NCBI RefSeq assembly: GCF_003121895.1
Contig: NZ_QEWW01000001.1
Span: 1 to 64,000, forward strand
From: Ignatzschineria cameli
Lineage (GTDB): Bacteria; Pseudomonadota; Gammaproteobacteria; Cardiobacteriales; Wohlfahrtiimonadaceae
DNA length: 64,000 nt
Direction: 5' to 3'
Within the stretch, counting starts at the first letter, position 1; each line of letters begins with the position of its first letter. Made by a program: the position numbers and the translations under genes. Of this stretch, positions 33,361 through 42,319 are shown in pieces. A model generated the notes under the pieces. That model saw nothing but the letters and a program-made list of their open reading frames with translations, was not told where the DNA came from and ran no database searches.

Positions 33361-33536
33361 GCTGGTATCCCATTTCTTTTTAAGATCTATTATTCTTGGT
33401 CATGGTGAATATGATACAAATGAGTAGGAGGAGTGAAATCGGGTGAGTCGTTTCAATGATTCCTAACGATTCTAAAGACTCTAATGATTCTAAAAAGTCT
33501 GTTGTTTAAATAATATGAAATAGTGAAGGAGGGAAT

Positions 33537-34268
33537 ATGTTGGTGGATGATTGGCTCAAAACGCCGATTGTGAAAAATAGACTTGCATGGGAAAAGGTGG
33601 GGAAGATGGATATTGATCTATCTCATCATCTCCATCAGGAGCCTCTTGTTCGAGTCGTTCCCACAGCGAGAATAAGGGTCTATAGCGCCTATTATCATGA
33701 TGGAATCTCAGGCGCGTTGGAATCGATCTATCTTCGGCAATCCGTTTTAGAGCGGTTAGAGCAACTGGTCGATCGATTGCCGGAGAATTTAGGGTTACTG
33801 CTTCTCGATGGTTGGCGTCCGGTAGCGGTACAAGAATCATTGCGTCACAATTTTCGTGAAGATTTAGAACGATCCTATCCCGATTTTAATCATGCCCAAA
33901 TTGAAGATCTATTAGATCAATTTGTTGCAAAACCGAGTGCTAATCCCCTCGCTCCTAGCCCACATCTTACCGGAGGATCGATCGATTTAACCCTCTTTGA
34001 TCTATCGACAGAGAGTGAAATTGATATGGGAACCTCTTTTGATGCGATGGAAGAAGCCTCCTGGAGCCACTATTTTGAGGAGAATGCTCATGATGCGCTC
34101 GAAAAGCAGATTCGAGATCATCGACGTCTCTTGATCAATGGGATGGCAGCGGTTGGATTTAGTAATCTTCCTTCTGAATGGTGGCATTTTGATTTTGGTA
34201 ATCAGCTTTGGGGCTATTACCAAAAAGAGCGCGCTTTTTACGGTATTGCTTCTCTCTTAGCACAATGA
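33537..34268 (+). CDS. VanX/DdpX-type D-Ala-D-Ala dipeptidase (peptidase M15D)
   Basis: 243 residues, no signal peptide, so cytoplasmic. Zinc-site motifs are complete: SPHLTGGSIDLTL gives His and Asp spaced as in VanX (H-x6-D), and EWWHFDFG gives the catalytic Glu and third ligand. The conserved Arg is in LDGWRPVAVQ. Such enzymes cleave D-Ala-D-Ala and similar dipeptides, either in vancomycin resistance or, as with DdpX, in murein peptide recycling. Without vanA/vanH neighbours the recycling role is more likely. A strong Shine-Dalgarno (GAAGGAGG) fixes the start. The next gene, a DUF819 transporter, follows after 98 bp on the same strand. Confidence 0.85.
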   Translation: MLVDDWLKTPIVKNRLAWEKVGKMDIDLSHHLHQEPLVRVVPTARIRVYSAYYHDGISGALESIYLRQSVLERLEQLVDRLPENLGLLLLDGWRPVAVQESLRHNFREDLERSYPDFNHAQIEDLLDQFVAKPSANPLAPSPHLTGGSIDLTLFDLSTESEIDMGTSFDAMEEASWSHYFEENAHDALEKQIRDHRRLLINGMAAVGFSNLPSEWWHFDFGNQLWGYYQKERAFYGIASLLAQ

Positions 34269-34366
34269 TAAATAGTAGAGAAGATCCGTGAAAGAAGATC
34301 TATTGAAAAACGATTAAAGAATAACTAAAAAAATTTCCCTAAAACAAATTAAAAGAGGAGAGGGGT

Positions 34367-35581
34367 ATGGAGACCTTAATATCTGTTGATCAGACCTGGC
34401 TACTATTAGCTTTTCTATTTGTTGTTGCTTCTGCATCCATTGTGATAGAGCAGCGTTATAAGTGGTCGGCAAAAGTTCCCGGTGCGGTGATCGCGCTGAT
34501 TATTGCGATTACATTTTCAAGTTTAAAGATTATTCCAACCGATGCACCGGTCTATGACATGGTGTGGGGCTATGTTGTACCAATTGCCATTCCGCTTCTG
34601 CTCTTTCAGGTCAATGTGAAGAGTATCTTTACAGAGAGCCGCCGGCTACTCTTTATCTTTCTTTTAAGCGCTCTTGGGACAATGGTGGGGGCCTTTATCG
34701 CCTTCTTTCTCTTTAAAGAGTGGATCCCCGAATTGGATAAAATTAGTGGAATGATGAGTGCTTCTTATATCGGTGGAGGTGTCAACTTTGCAGCAATGAC
34801 GGCGAAATTAGATCCCTCTAAAGATATGGTGGCTTCCACTATTGTGGCGGATAACCTCATTATGGCGCTCTATTTTATCCTTCTTCTGAGCATCTCTGCG
34901 ATGAGTTGGTTTCGTAAACGTTATAAAACCCCCTATATCGATGAAGTTGAGCAGAATGTTACCGCTAAAGATGAGAATCTTGCCGCTAGCTATTGGCAGC
35001 CCCGAAATATTTCGCTAAAAGATATCGCGATTAATATGGGTGCATCTCTTTTGATAGTCGCAATCTCATTTACCCTTGCTGATTGGTTAAAGCCACTAAG
35101 AGGCATGGTGGATCATCTGCTTTTAGAGATTTTAGTCAGCTTTATTACCGATCCTTACTTAATTCTCACAACTTTAACTTTTGTTGTGATCTTCCTTTTT
35201 CAAAAGCCTTTCCAGAAGTTAAATGGTAGCCAAGAGCTCGGGACCTATATGGTCTATCTCTTCTTTGTGGTGATCGGGATACCGGCATCCATTCCGATGA
35301 TTATTCAAAATGCGCCGCTCTTACTTCTCTTCGTTGTACTCATTATGCTCGTCAATTTAGTTGTGAGTTTGGTTTTAGGGCGTCTCTTTAAATTTAGTTT
35401 AGAGGAGATTCTCTTGGTCTGTAATGCGAATGTCGGCGGCCCGACAACCGCGGCGGCGATGGCGATTAGTAAGGGGTGGCGCACATTGGTGGGTCCCATT
35501 TTAGTGATTGGGACGGTTGGTTATGTGGTAGGAAATTATGCCGGGACGATTATCTATCTAATCACGACACGATTAATGTAG
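34367..35581 (+). CDS. DUF819 (YjcL-like) membrane protein, putative transporter
   Basis: 404 residues, about ten or eleven hydrophobic segments. VPGAVIALIIAI, GYVVPIAIPLLLFQVNVK, SASYIGGGVNFAAMTAKL and CNANVGGPTTAAAMAISKGW (the last near residue 350) are DUF819 signatures. The two Gly-rich motifs sit at the ends of inverted-repeat-like halves, a fold shared with other secondary transporters. AGAGGAGAGG precedes the ATG. It lies downstream of the dipeptidase on the same strand and may bring in or clear its dipeptide substrate; that link is inference. Terminator at 35683. Confidence 0.82.
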   Translation: METLISVDQTWLLLAFLFVVASASIVIEQRYKWSAKVPGAVIALIIAITFSSLKIIPTDAPVYDMVWGYVVPIAIPLLLFQVNVKSIFTESRRLLFIFLLSALGTMVGAFIAFFLFKEWIPELDKISGMMSASYIGGGVNFAAMTAKLDPSKDMVASTIVADNLIMALYFILLLSISAMSWFRKRYKTPYIDEVEQNVTAKDENLAASYWQPRNISLKDIAINMGASLLIVAISFTLADWLKPLRGMVDHLLLEILVSFITDPYLILTTLTFVVIFLFQKPFQKLNGSQELGTYMVYLFFVVIGIPASIPMIIQNAPLLLLFVVLIMLVNLVVSLVLGRLFKFSLEEILLVCNANVGGPTTAAAMAISKGWRTLVGPILVIGTVGYVVGNYAGTIIYLITTRLM

Positions 35582-35682
35582 CGAAGCTCAAATTAGAAAC
35601 ACGATTACAATGAAAGCATCATGACAATAAAAGCATTATTACAATAAAAATATCATTGCAAGAAATTGCAGCGTTCGATAAA

Positions 35683-35713
35683 AAAGGCGTCTCATTTGAG
35701 GCGCCTTTCTTGG
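35683..35713 (+). terminator. Terminator after the DUF819 gene
   Basis: Stem AAAGGCGTCTC (35683-35693) pairs with GAGGCGCCTTT (35698-35708) with one G-T pair, a four-base loop, then TCTTGG and a T run. An A run on the left side means it could also act from the minus strand for lipA, which ends at 35807. Confidence 0.7.
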
Positions 35714-35806
35714 TTTTTAATATTTATTGTTATTGACCATTGGTTTATTGATGATCGTTTATCGCTGACCATTATTGTGATGATCATCGATCTGTTACGA
35801 TCTTTT

Positions 35807-36745
35807 TTATGCCAATGTATTATCGCCGGCATGGTAGCTTGAACGAACCATGGGGCCGATATGGGCAAGCTTAAAGCCTAAGCGATACGCCTCTTCTTCA
35901 TATGCCTTAAAGGTTTGGGGGGTTACATAACGTTCTACGGCAAGATGGCCCCCTGAGGGTTGAAGATATTGGCCGATGGTGATCATTTCGATATCGTGTT
36001 CACGCATATAACGCATCACCTCCATCATCTCCTCATCAGTTTCACCAACACCGACCATCAATCCTGATTTTGTCGGCACATCGGGATTGCGTGCTTTAAA
36101 TTTCTTAAGGAGCATAAGCGAGTGATCATAATCTGCACCGGGACGCACCTGTTTATAGAGGCGCGGAACGGTCTCCATATTATGGTTAAGAACATCGGGG
36201 GGTGTTTCACTTAAAATATCGATCGCAATATCCATACGACCTCTAAAGTCGGGGACTAAGATCTCAATTTTCGTGTGGGGTGAAAGCGCACGAATCTCAC
36301 GGATACAATCGGCAAAATGGCCCGCACCGCCATCTCTTAAGTCATCGCGATCGACTGAGGTAATCACCACATAATCGAGCCCTAACATCTTCACCGTCTC
36401 TGCTAAGCGCTTTGGCTCTTCAGCATCGAGTGGGTTAGGGCGACCATGGGCAACATCACAAAAGGGACAACGACGCGTACAGATATCTCCCATAATCATA
36501 AAGGTGGCGGTTCCTTGATTGAAGCACTCACCAATATTGGGGCAAGCCGCCTCTTCACAGACAGAGTGCAACTTATTATCGCGCAAGATTTTAGTAATCT
36601 CACTAAAGCGTTTACCACTAGGGATCTTTGCCCGAATCCAGTCGGGTTTAGGAATGCGCTCCTCTTTAGGAACGGCAACAACCTTAATCGGGATACGTGC
36701 GGTTTTGGCAGCTCCGCGTAGCTTTTCACCTTGTTCTAATTTCAT
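35807..36745 (-). CDS. lipA: Lipoyl synthase
   Basis: Radical-SAM enzyme inserting two sulfurs into protein-bound octanoate. 312 residues from the chosen start, near the family norm of about 320. Both clusters are visible: auxiliary [12 protein letters not shown] and radical-SAM CTRRCPFC. The C-terminal RSSYHAG serine ligand is present. The frame is open 33 codons further upstream (to 36844), but that extension reads as an artefactual hydrophobic tail; ATG 36745 begins [11 protein letters not shown], as in homologues. Shine-Dalgarno is weak. No lipB is adjacent. Confidence 0.94.
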   Translation of the reverse strand: MKLEQGEKLRGAAKTARIPIKVVAVPKEERIPKPDWIRAKIPSGKRFSEITKILRDNKLHSVCEEAACPNIGECFNQGTATFMIMGDICTRRCPFCDVAHGRPNPLDAEEPKRLAETVKMLGLDYVVITSVDRDDLRDGGAGHFADCIREIRALSPHTKIEILVPDFRGRMDIAIDILSETPPDVLNHNMETVPRLYKQVRPGADYDHSLMLLKKFKARNPDVPTKSGLMVGVGETDEEMMEVMRYMREHDIEMITIGQYLQPSGGHLAVERYVTPQTFKAYEEEAYRLGFKLAHIGPMVRSSYHAGDNTLA

Positions 36746-36974
36746 TGTTATGGTCACTATTTCGCAGATTAAAAAAATCGATAAGAGACAGTATAACAGG
36801 GAAAAGGGGGAAGTTAAGAATTGATCTGGAGAATGATCGAGCAACTCTTTATCACTATTGGCTGGAGAGAAAAAGGGGTGTTGAGAGTAGGCGCTAAGTG
36901 GCTTTTATGGCATGATGAAAGAGAATCTTCCACGCTTAGCGAATAGATCGAATGCTATCAGAAGGAGTCTGAAG

Positions 36975-37208
36975 ATGATAAAAGCACACCGAAATGGGAT
37001 CGGGAATGGGATCAAGAAAAAGCAGCGTATTCCTAAAAACCCTAAACATCCAGAAAGAATCTGTTGGGGCTGTGAGCGTCTTTGTGCTGCTAATAAGATG
37101 TTTTGTGGTAATGGCAGTGAGCGCTCGCAACATCCTTGTGAGCTCTTCGGTGAGGATTGGTATCTCTCCTTAACGGAAGAAGAGCTCGCTGATATCGAAT
37201 TGGTATAG
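36975..37208 (+). CDS. DUF3079 family small Cys-rich protein
   Basis: 77 residues. The segment RIPKNPKHPERICWGCERLCAANKMFCGNGSERSQHPCELFGEDW is the DUF3079 signature: four or more conserved Cys in CWGC...C...CGNG, suggesting metal binding, then the HP..LFG.DW block. The function of DUF3079 is unknown. The frame is open from ATG 36912, but ATG 36975 has GGAG at 36963-36966 and starts just before the domain. It is convergent with the PfkB gene (15 bp apart). Confidence 0.8.
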   Translation: MIKAHRNGIGNGIKKKQRIPKNPKHPERICWGCERLCAANKMFCGNGSERSQHPCELFGEDWYLSLTEEELADIELV

Positions 37209-37223
37209 GGCATCATTACCACT

Positions 37224-38267
37224 TCACCACTTCTGGAAGGTGGCTAACTGCTCAGTAAATTGTTCTGGTAGCGTAACAAATGCGCCGGATTGGGTGCAGA
37301 TATAGTGGCTTAAATGGTGCGCGAATTGATGTGCTTCTTGAAATGGTGCACCCTGATGAAGGGCGGTAATAAAGGCGGCAGAGAAGCTATCGCCGGCACC
37401 GATGGTATCTGCGAGGGCGATCGATTTTCCTGAAAGGGCGGAGTAATCATGCGGGCTCATCACGATACTTCCTTCGGCGCCTAGTGTTAAGAGAATCGCA
37501 TTGAGTTCAAATCGCTCGATCAGGTGGTAGAGCGTATCTCGAAGTGAGAGCGATTCTAGCTGATAGATCTTCTGCAGATAACGTAGCTCCATCTCATTTA
37601 GTTTAAGAAGATCAGCATAACGGAGGAGTTGATCGACGAGTGAAGCGGTATAGTAGGGCGTTCGGAGATTCAGGTCACAAAATCGCATTGCTTGTGGATG
37701 ATGCTGCAAAATTGAGCGAAAGGTTTCGACGGAGTCAGATTCAGCGGTGGGCTCCTTCTCACCCCTATTCTCACTTCCCCTCACACTTCCAGCTTTATCT
37801 CTATTATCACAATATTGCTGTGCTTCAAATCGTGCTTCAAATCGTGGGATAGCAGAGCGCATTGCGAGTGAGCCATAGGCGATAAGGGTTGCAGATTGCG
37901 CTTTTTCGAGGATCTCGTCACTCAGCGGAATCTGATCCCAGGCGGCGGGTGTAGCAAATTGATAGTGGGGTTCATCCTCAATCAGGGTGATATCGACGCG
38001 GCCGGTGGGAAGTTCATTTCTTGCGGCAATGACCGGAATCTTATTAGCGTTGAGCTGAGCTAATGCTGCATCTCCGAGAGAATCTTTACCGACGGCGGTG
38101 ACCAGTGTTGCCGGGAATCCCAACTGATTGAGAAAGAAGCAGAGATTACTCGGCGCACCGCCTAAGATTCTCTTTTCTTCTGTTTGATTGCTCTCTTTTT
38201 GCGCCTCATCCTGAAAGCAATCCCAGAGTAATTCTCCGAAACAGAGCGCAGTGGCTTGATGATTCAT
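37224..38267 (-). CDS. PfkB-family carbohydrate kinase (fructokinase-like)
   Basis: 347 residues. ILGGAPSNLCFFLNQLG near the N-terminus and DTIGAGDSFSAAF near the C-terminus (catalytic Asp in GAGDS) are the two PfkB signatures. CFGELLWD at the start and the FCDLNLRTPYY strand fit fructokinase-like sugar kinases; the sugar is not certain. Start moved to ATG 38267, which has GAGGGGA just upstream on the minus strand, against an open frame back to 38324. A charged insertion (QQYCDNRDKAGSVRGSENRG... to about SDSVET) interrupts the region before RFCDLN and is unusual for the family. Confidence 0.85.
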   Translation of the reverse strand: MNHQATALCFGELLWDCFQDEAQKESNQTEEKRILGGAPSNLCFFLNQLGFPATLVTAVGKDSLGDAALAQLNANKIPVIAARNELPTGRVDITLIEDEPHYQFATPAAWDQIPLSDEILEKAQSATLIAYGSLAMRSAIPRFEARFEAQQYCDNRDKAGSVRGSENRGEKEPTAESDSVETFRSILQHHPQAMRFCDLNLRTPYYTASLVDQLLRYADLLKLNEMELRYLQKIYQLESLSLRDTLYHLIERFELNAILLTLGAEGSIVMSPHDYSALSGKSIALADTIGAGDSFSAAFITALHQGAPFQEAHQFAHHLSHYICTQSGAFVTLPEQFTEQLATFQKW

Positions 38268-38384
38268 ATATCGTTCCCCTCTAAAGTATGCTTTTAAATG
38301 ATGGCATTCCCAATAATGGGTCATCTTACCAATGAAGCGATAATTTTACGAGATCTGCTAAGAGAAGATTCCACAATGACGAAG

Positions 38385-38790
38385 TGCCACCTTGCCGGCG
38401 CGTAATTTGTGGAAGAACGCAATAGTGAGATCCGGCAACGCATCAGCTTCTGTTTGTTAATCTATATTTTCTATATCCTCTAAGATGATTTCTGGAAGGG
38501 CGGGAGAGAACGATTTCGTTCTTTTCACTCCTGCATGCCCGCAGGTCGGCATCTTTGATGCCTATTGCCGGCACGTAGTTTTTGGAAGAGCGTGATAGTA
38601 AGGACCGGCAACTCATCGACCTCTCTTATTACAGTGAATCAATTATTTTGCTGGTGATTGGGAATCGCCACCTTGCCGGCGCGTAATTTGTGGAAGAACG
38701 CAATAGTAAGATCCGGCAACGCATCAGCTTCTGTTTGTTAATCTATATTCCCCAGATTATCCATATCTTCTAAGATGATTTTTGGAGGAG
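38385..38790 (+). repeat. Palindromic repeat cluster 4: A-B-A-A, plus-oriented
   Basis: A at 38392-38438, B at 38499-38542, A at 38565-38611 and A at 38673-38719. The flanks after the first and last A (GCATCAGCTTCTGTTTG, then a TAAGATGATTT stretch) are direct repeats of about 100 bp. The 38605-38740 part is nearly the same as 1-160 at the left window edge, including the non-palindromic spacer. It fills the gap between the PfkB gene and the apt promoter. Confidence 0.85.
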
Positions 38791-38827
38791 TTCTTTTTAG
38801 GGGAAAGAGGTCATTTTTATCGATCAG

Positions 38828-38836
38828 TGGTATAAT
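38828..38836 (+). promoter_or_regulatory. Extended -10 promoter upstream of apt
   Basis: TGGTATAAT (38828-38836) is a perfect extended -10 (TGn plus TATAAT). No good -35 is seen, which extended -10 promoters tolerate. The leader to the apt ATG at 38986 would be about 143 nt. Confidence 0.65.
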
Positions 38837-38985
38837 TTCTCTCTATCAGTAGTGGATTAAATTATCGAAGAGGTGATTTAATCGCTATTTAACAACGGCT
38901 TAAACTTTCATGAAATAGAGTTTAACCGATTGTTGATAGATACTTTGTAGATAGTTTATGATCATTTAGCGCATGAAGGACCGAC

Positions 38986-39504
38986 ATGGATTTAAAAAAG
39001 TATATTGCTCGAATCAAGGATTTCCCCGCGGATGGCGTCGATTTTAAAGATGTAACGCCACTTCTCAATGATGTTGCTGCCTATCGCTATGCGATTGATG
39101 AGATGAGTCAGTTTGTCAAAGCGTGTGGAGCGACAGTGATTGTTGCACCGGAAGCGCGAGGCTTTATCTTTGCAGCGCCAGTTGCCGTGATGACAGGAAC
39201 ACGCCTCGTTCTTGTGCGTAAGCCGGGGAAATTACCCCGTAAATGCCATAAGGTCGCCTACTCCTTAGAGTACGGTAATAATACACAAGAGATGCATGTC
39301 GGTGATGTGAAAGAGAATGATCGCGTTGTGATTATTGATGATGTACTCGCAACAGGCGGTACCATTAAGGCGATTATCGAGATGGTTACGCGGGAGAAAG
39401 CAACAGTAGAAGGGATCTGCTTCCTTGCTGATCTCACTTATCTTCATGAACCAGAAGTACTAGAGGGCTACAACGTGAAGAGCCTTCTTAGCTATGAGGA
39501 TTAG
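38986..39504 (+). CDS. apt: Adenine phosphoribosyltransferase
   Basis: Salvages adenine to AMP with PRPP. 172 residues, the usual length. FPADGVDFKDVTPLLND near the N-terminus, APEARGFIFAAPVA, VRKPGKLPRK (flexible loop) and the PRPP-binding VVIIDDVLATGGT at about residues 109-121 are all typical. Shine-Dalgarno AAGGA precedes the ATG. It stands alone, preceded by repeats and an extended -10 promoter. Confidence 0.95.
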   Translation: MDLKKYIARIKDFPADGVDFKDVTPLLNDVAAYRYAIDEMSQFVKACGATVIVAPEARGFIFAAPVAVMTGTRLVLVRKPGKLPRKCHKVAYSLEYGNNTQEMHVGDVKENDRVVIIDDVLATGGTIKAIIEMVTREKATVEGICFLADLTYLHEPEVLEGYNVKSLLSYED

Positions 39505-39712
39505 TTCTCACTCTATTGACTCAGAAAATTTTAATAATTTAATAATTACTAATAGACTATTTTATTCATGCACATATTCTAAAACTTAAAATGCGGTTTT
39601 AGGGGGGATGTTTTACTTTAATATCTATTATCGATAATATGTCAGTGTGTTATGAGATATTTCTAAGTTAATATCTATAAGTTAATATCTAAAATTTCAA
39701 AAGGAGGGAATT

Positions 39713-39910
39713 ATGGCATATGTAAAAAGAGGATTTTCAGAATCCTTATTGCATTTATTCAATTTTTTTCCCACTATCGTTGTATCAAGTCCAAAAAGTT
39801 ATAAAGAAGCTTTAAGATCTGATGTAGAAAAATGTGGTGAGGATTTAAATAATTCTATCATTTGGTATACATCACAATTATCAGATGTTAAGAAGAAAGA
39901 TTCAGTATAA
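39713..39910 (+). CDS. Small uncharacterised protein upstream of the DUF2335 remnant
   Basis: 65 residues, not recognised. A very strong Shine-Dalgarno (AAAAGGAGGGAATT) supports real translation. The first 30 residues are weakly hydrophobic (LLHLFNFFPTIVV), the rest polar and charged. It ends 14 bp before the next gene and is probably cotranscribed with it. No cysteines or clear motif except one Cys near residue 42. Confidence 0.55.
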   Translation: MAYVKRGFSESLLHLFNFFPTIVVSSPKSYKEALRSDVEKCGEDLNNSIIWYTSQLSDVKKKDSV

Positions 39911-39924
39911 GATTCGAATAAATA

Positions 39925-40227
39925 ATGGAAGAGATTAAAGACAGTATTAGTTTGACTTCTGATGAGATTCTTGAAATGTCAGATCAAGATATAGAAGAGG
40001 CCATTCAAAAGAATCCTGAATTATTGAAGGATGCTGTTTTGGTTCAGCGGATGATGAAAAAATTTTCAGGTCCAATTCCGCATCCGGAGATACTTGAGGG
40101 TTATAATCAGATTTGTCCCGGCAGTGCCGAAAAAATTATCAATCACTTTGTGAAAGAACAAGATCATCGCAATCCCCTGAGATTTACCACTAAGCCCAGC
40201 TTAACTAGCTGGGCTTATTTTTTGTAA
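39925..40227 (+). CDS. DUF2335-like protein, C-terminally truncated
   Basis: 100 residues. GPIPHPEILEGYNQICPGSAEKIINHFVKEQDHR (about residues 50-84) matches the conserved core of DUF2335, a family that normally continues into a helical stretch and C-terminal membrane segments. Here the protein ends after 16 unrelated residues encoded across a terminator hairpin (40191-40223), so the membrane part is missing. It may be a decayed gene or a short variant. Family call moderate, function unknown. Confidence 0.6.
   Translation: MEEIKDSISLTSDEILEMSDQDIEEAIQKNPELLKDAVLVQRMMKKFSGPIPHPEILEGYNQICPGSAEKIINHFVKEQDHRNPLRFTTKPSLTSWAYFL
40191..40223 (+). terminator. Perfect terminator overlapping the end of the DUF2335-like gene
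   Basis: TAAGCCCAGCT (40191-40201) pairs perfectly with AGCTGGGCTTA (40207-40217), followed by six T residues. It lies inside the last codons of the truncated gene. Confidence 0.88.
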
Positions 40228-40268
40228 TAAAAAACCGCAAACCGTGGGCTAATATTAGTGCTGAAACG

Positions 40269-41360
40269 CTATTTTCTGTTCAATATATCAATAAGATCAT
40301 AATTGCGATAGACAATATTTCTTTTCTGATCATTGGGATAAACTATTTTTTGAGAGATGAAATATTTTAGCCATCTATTCGCTGTGGCATTAGTAATTCC
40401 TAATGCTTCTTCAATATTTTTAGCAGTAAATACAGGGTGAGAAAATGAGAAAATAAGTATTTTTTGCGCCGTAGAATTCGTACTAATTTTTTCATCTTTC
40501 CATAGGCTTGATAACAACTCTTGAACTTCTTTTGCCGTCTTAATATATTTTCGAGCTTGTGTATCAACGCTGGTTAAAAAGAACTTTAACCATTCATACC
40601 ACTCGGGTTCATCTTTTCTTAAATTATTCAAAAGCGTATAGTATTTAAATTTATTTCTTTCTAACTCTTCGCTCACAAAAATAATACTATTCCCACAAAC
40701 TCTCTTCTTTAGAAGAAATAGAGTGATTAATAATCTCCCTACACGACCGTTCCCATCTAAAAATGGGTGAATACTTTCAAATTGAGCATGCATTATCCCA
40801 GCCATTATTAAGGGGTCAAATTCATCATTAGTTTCATTTAAAAAAACTTCTAAGTTACCCATTAAATCCATCACATTAGATGCGATTGGTGGAATATAAG
40901 ACGCTCTACTCATATCTCCACCACCGATCCAGTTTTGAACCCTTCTAAACTCTCCTGGAGCACGACTTGCGCCTCTAGAGTTATTTAATATGATTTTATG
41001 CAGTTCTTTAATAAAGGAGATTGTAATAGGGTGATCTTGATCTGTTATCTTTTGTACACCAAAATTTAAAGCATCTCGATAATTACGAACTTCCTGAACA
41101 TCAACATTACCATCTTGATGCGTTGCCTCAACTTCCATAACTTCATCAAGAGTTGCCTGAGTCCCTTCAATTCTTGTCGATTGAACTGATTCTGCTAATG
41201 AAAAAACAGAAAACAAGTCGGTTGGAACAACTTGCTTTAATGCTTGTAGGGTATTTAAGCTGTTATGTGCTTTAACCACAATCTTCATCAGATCTAAATG
41301 CTCTTCGGCACTTAATGAGATTGGTAATTTTGGCAAATTAAAGGGGATCGCTTTTTTCAT
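40269..41360 (-). CDS. Fic-domain protein with N-terminal inhibitory motif (class II)
   Basis: 363 residues. The catalytic motif HPFLDGNGRVGR is at 198-209, so AMPylation or a related nucleotide transfer is possible. The inhibitory-helix motif STRIEG (61-66) fits the S/T-x-x-x-E-G/N pattern of self-inhibited class II Fic proteins. The C-terminus (about 300-363) looks like a winged helix-turn-helix (IEEALGITNATANRWLKYF), a common DNA-binding tail in this class. No separate antitoxin is seen, as expected for class II. Start ATG 41360. The gene is AT-rich and lies between the DUF2335 remnant and sfsA in a patch that looks accessory. Confidence 0.9.
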   Translation of the reverse strand: MKKAIPFNLPKLPISLSAEEHLDLMKIVVKAHNSLNTLQALKQVVPTDLFSVFSLAESVQSTRIEGTQATLDEVMEVEATHQDGNVDVQEVRNYRDALNFGVQKITDQDHPITISFIKELHKIILNNSRGASRAPGEFRRVQNWIGGGDMSRASYIPPIASNVMDLMGNLEVFLNETNDEFDPLIMAGIMHAQFESIHPFLDGNGRVGRLLITLFLLKKRVCGNSIIFVSEELERNKFKYYTLLNNLRKDEPEWYEWLKFFLTSVDTQARKYIKTAKEVQELLSSLWKDEKISTNSTAQKILIFSFSHPVFTAKNIEEALGITNATANRWLKYFISQKIVYPNDQKRNIVYRNYDLIDILNRK

Positions 41361-41597
41361 TTCATTCCATGCAGTTTACTATCTTAAGATGGTAATATAT
41401 ACCACATTAAGTTAATTTAAACAAAAAATTAACGTAACGATTGGCATGATATTAAATTTGAAAATGTATTTTATTTAGTTTCAATGAAAAATTGTCATCT
41501 TGTAATGATTCTTAAAAATAGTGCTGATTGTCAGAATCGTTTTTTCGTAAGTACTTAATTTTATTTCCTATTAAAACTGAAATATAACTAGTAACCC

Positions 41598-42305
41598 TTA
41601 AAGAATCACCGGTAATGGATGGGTGATCTTGATCTCTTCTGGCGTGATCGTCGTCCCGTAGGCGATCACCTCAACGCCTGCGGCGACTGCTTCTCGCAGT
41701 AATTTGCCATAAGTGGGATCGATCTCATCTGCCGGACGAACCCCTTTGGCGCCGGTGAGATTAATGCAGTAGAGTAAAATCGCTCGTGTACCACTTTTGG
41801 CGAGCGCTGTGAGCTCCCGAAGATGCTTCTGTCCACGTATTGTTACAGCATCGGGAAAAGCGGCAATATCACTCTCCTCAAAACCGAGCGTTACGCTTTT
41901 CACCTCAATGTAGAGCTCTTCTCCATCGGTTTTTGTCAGACAGAAATCGATGCGGGAGTTTTCCGTACCATAACGCACCTCTCTTTTTAGCGTAGTGAAG
42001 GGGCCGATATCGATTAAGCCTTCAAGGAGCGCCTCTTCTACTAAACGATTTGCATAATGGGTATTGATATTGGCAAGTGCGCCAAAAGGTGTGGTAGCAA
42101 TCACCCAAGTGCCGGCGGTCCTTCTTTTCGGGTCATTTGCCGGAAGATACCAAAGATCACTACCGGGGAGCAGACAATTTTTCATCGAGCCGGTATTCGG
42201 GCAATGAAGGGTGATGATCTCGCCCGAATCGAGCTCAACTTCTGTTAAAAAGCGCTTATAGCGGCGGATCAATCGCCCTTTGGCAAGTATGGGAGTGAAT
42301 TTCAT
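41598..42305 (-). CDS. sfsA: SfsA family protein (sugar fermentation stimulation)
   Basis: 235 residues, the family length. [15 protein letters not shown] with HCPNTGSM near the N-terminus (OB-fold-like part), then SRIDFCL and [13 protein letters not shown], a PD-(D/E)xK nuclease-like core, are SfsA hallmarks. E. coli SfsA was described as DNA-binding and affecting maltose metabolism; biochemical role unclear. It is 14 bp downstream of the AEC transporter gene, so the two are probably cotranscribed. Confidence 0.92.
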   Translation of the reverse strand: MKFTPILAKGRLIRRYKRFLTEVELDSGEIITLHCPNTGSMKNCLLPGSDLWYLPANDPKRRTAGTWVIATTPFGALANINTHYANRLVEEALLEGLIDIGPFTTLKREVRYGTENSRIDFCLTKTDGEELYIEVKSVTLGFEESDIAAFPDAVTIRGQKHLRELTALAKSGTRAILLYCINLTGAKGVRPADEIDPTYGKLLREAVAAGVEVIAYGTTITPEEIKITHPLPVIL

Positions 42306-42319
42306 GCTTCTATTCTCTT

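Noticed and set aside
33020-33427. ORF of 135 codons across repeat cluster 3
   Set aside because: Its protein is itself tandemly repeated because it reads through the 192-bp DNA repeat; no ribosome site and no domain.
36746-36844. N-terminal extension of lipA
   Set aside because: The added 33 residues are a hydrophobic run unlike LipA, and the conserved start region begins at ATG 36745.
24560-38790. Integron attC sites
   Set aside because: GCAAC/GTTGC ends look attC-like, but the core GTTRRRY/RYYYAAC pairs and an integrase are absent, and copies lie in multiple clusters between housekeeping genes.
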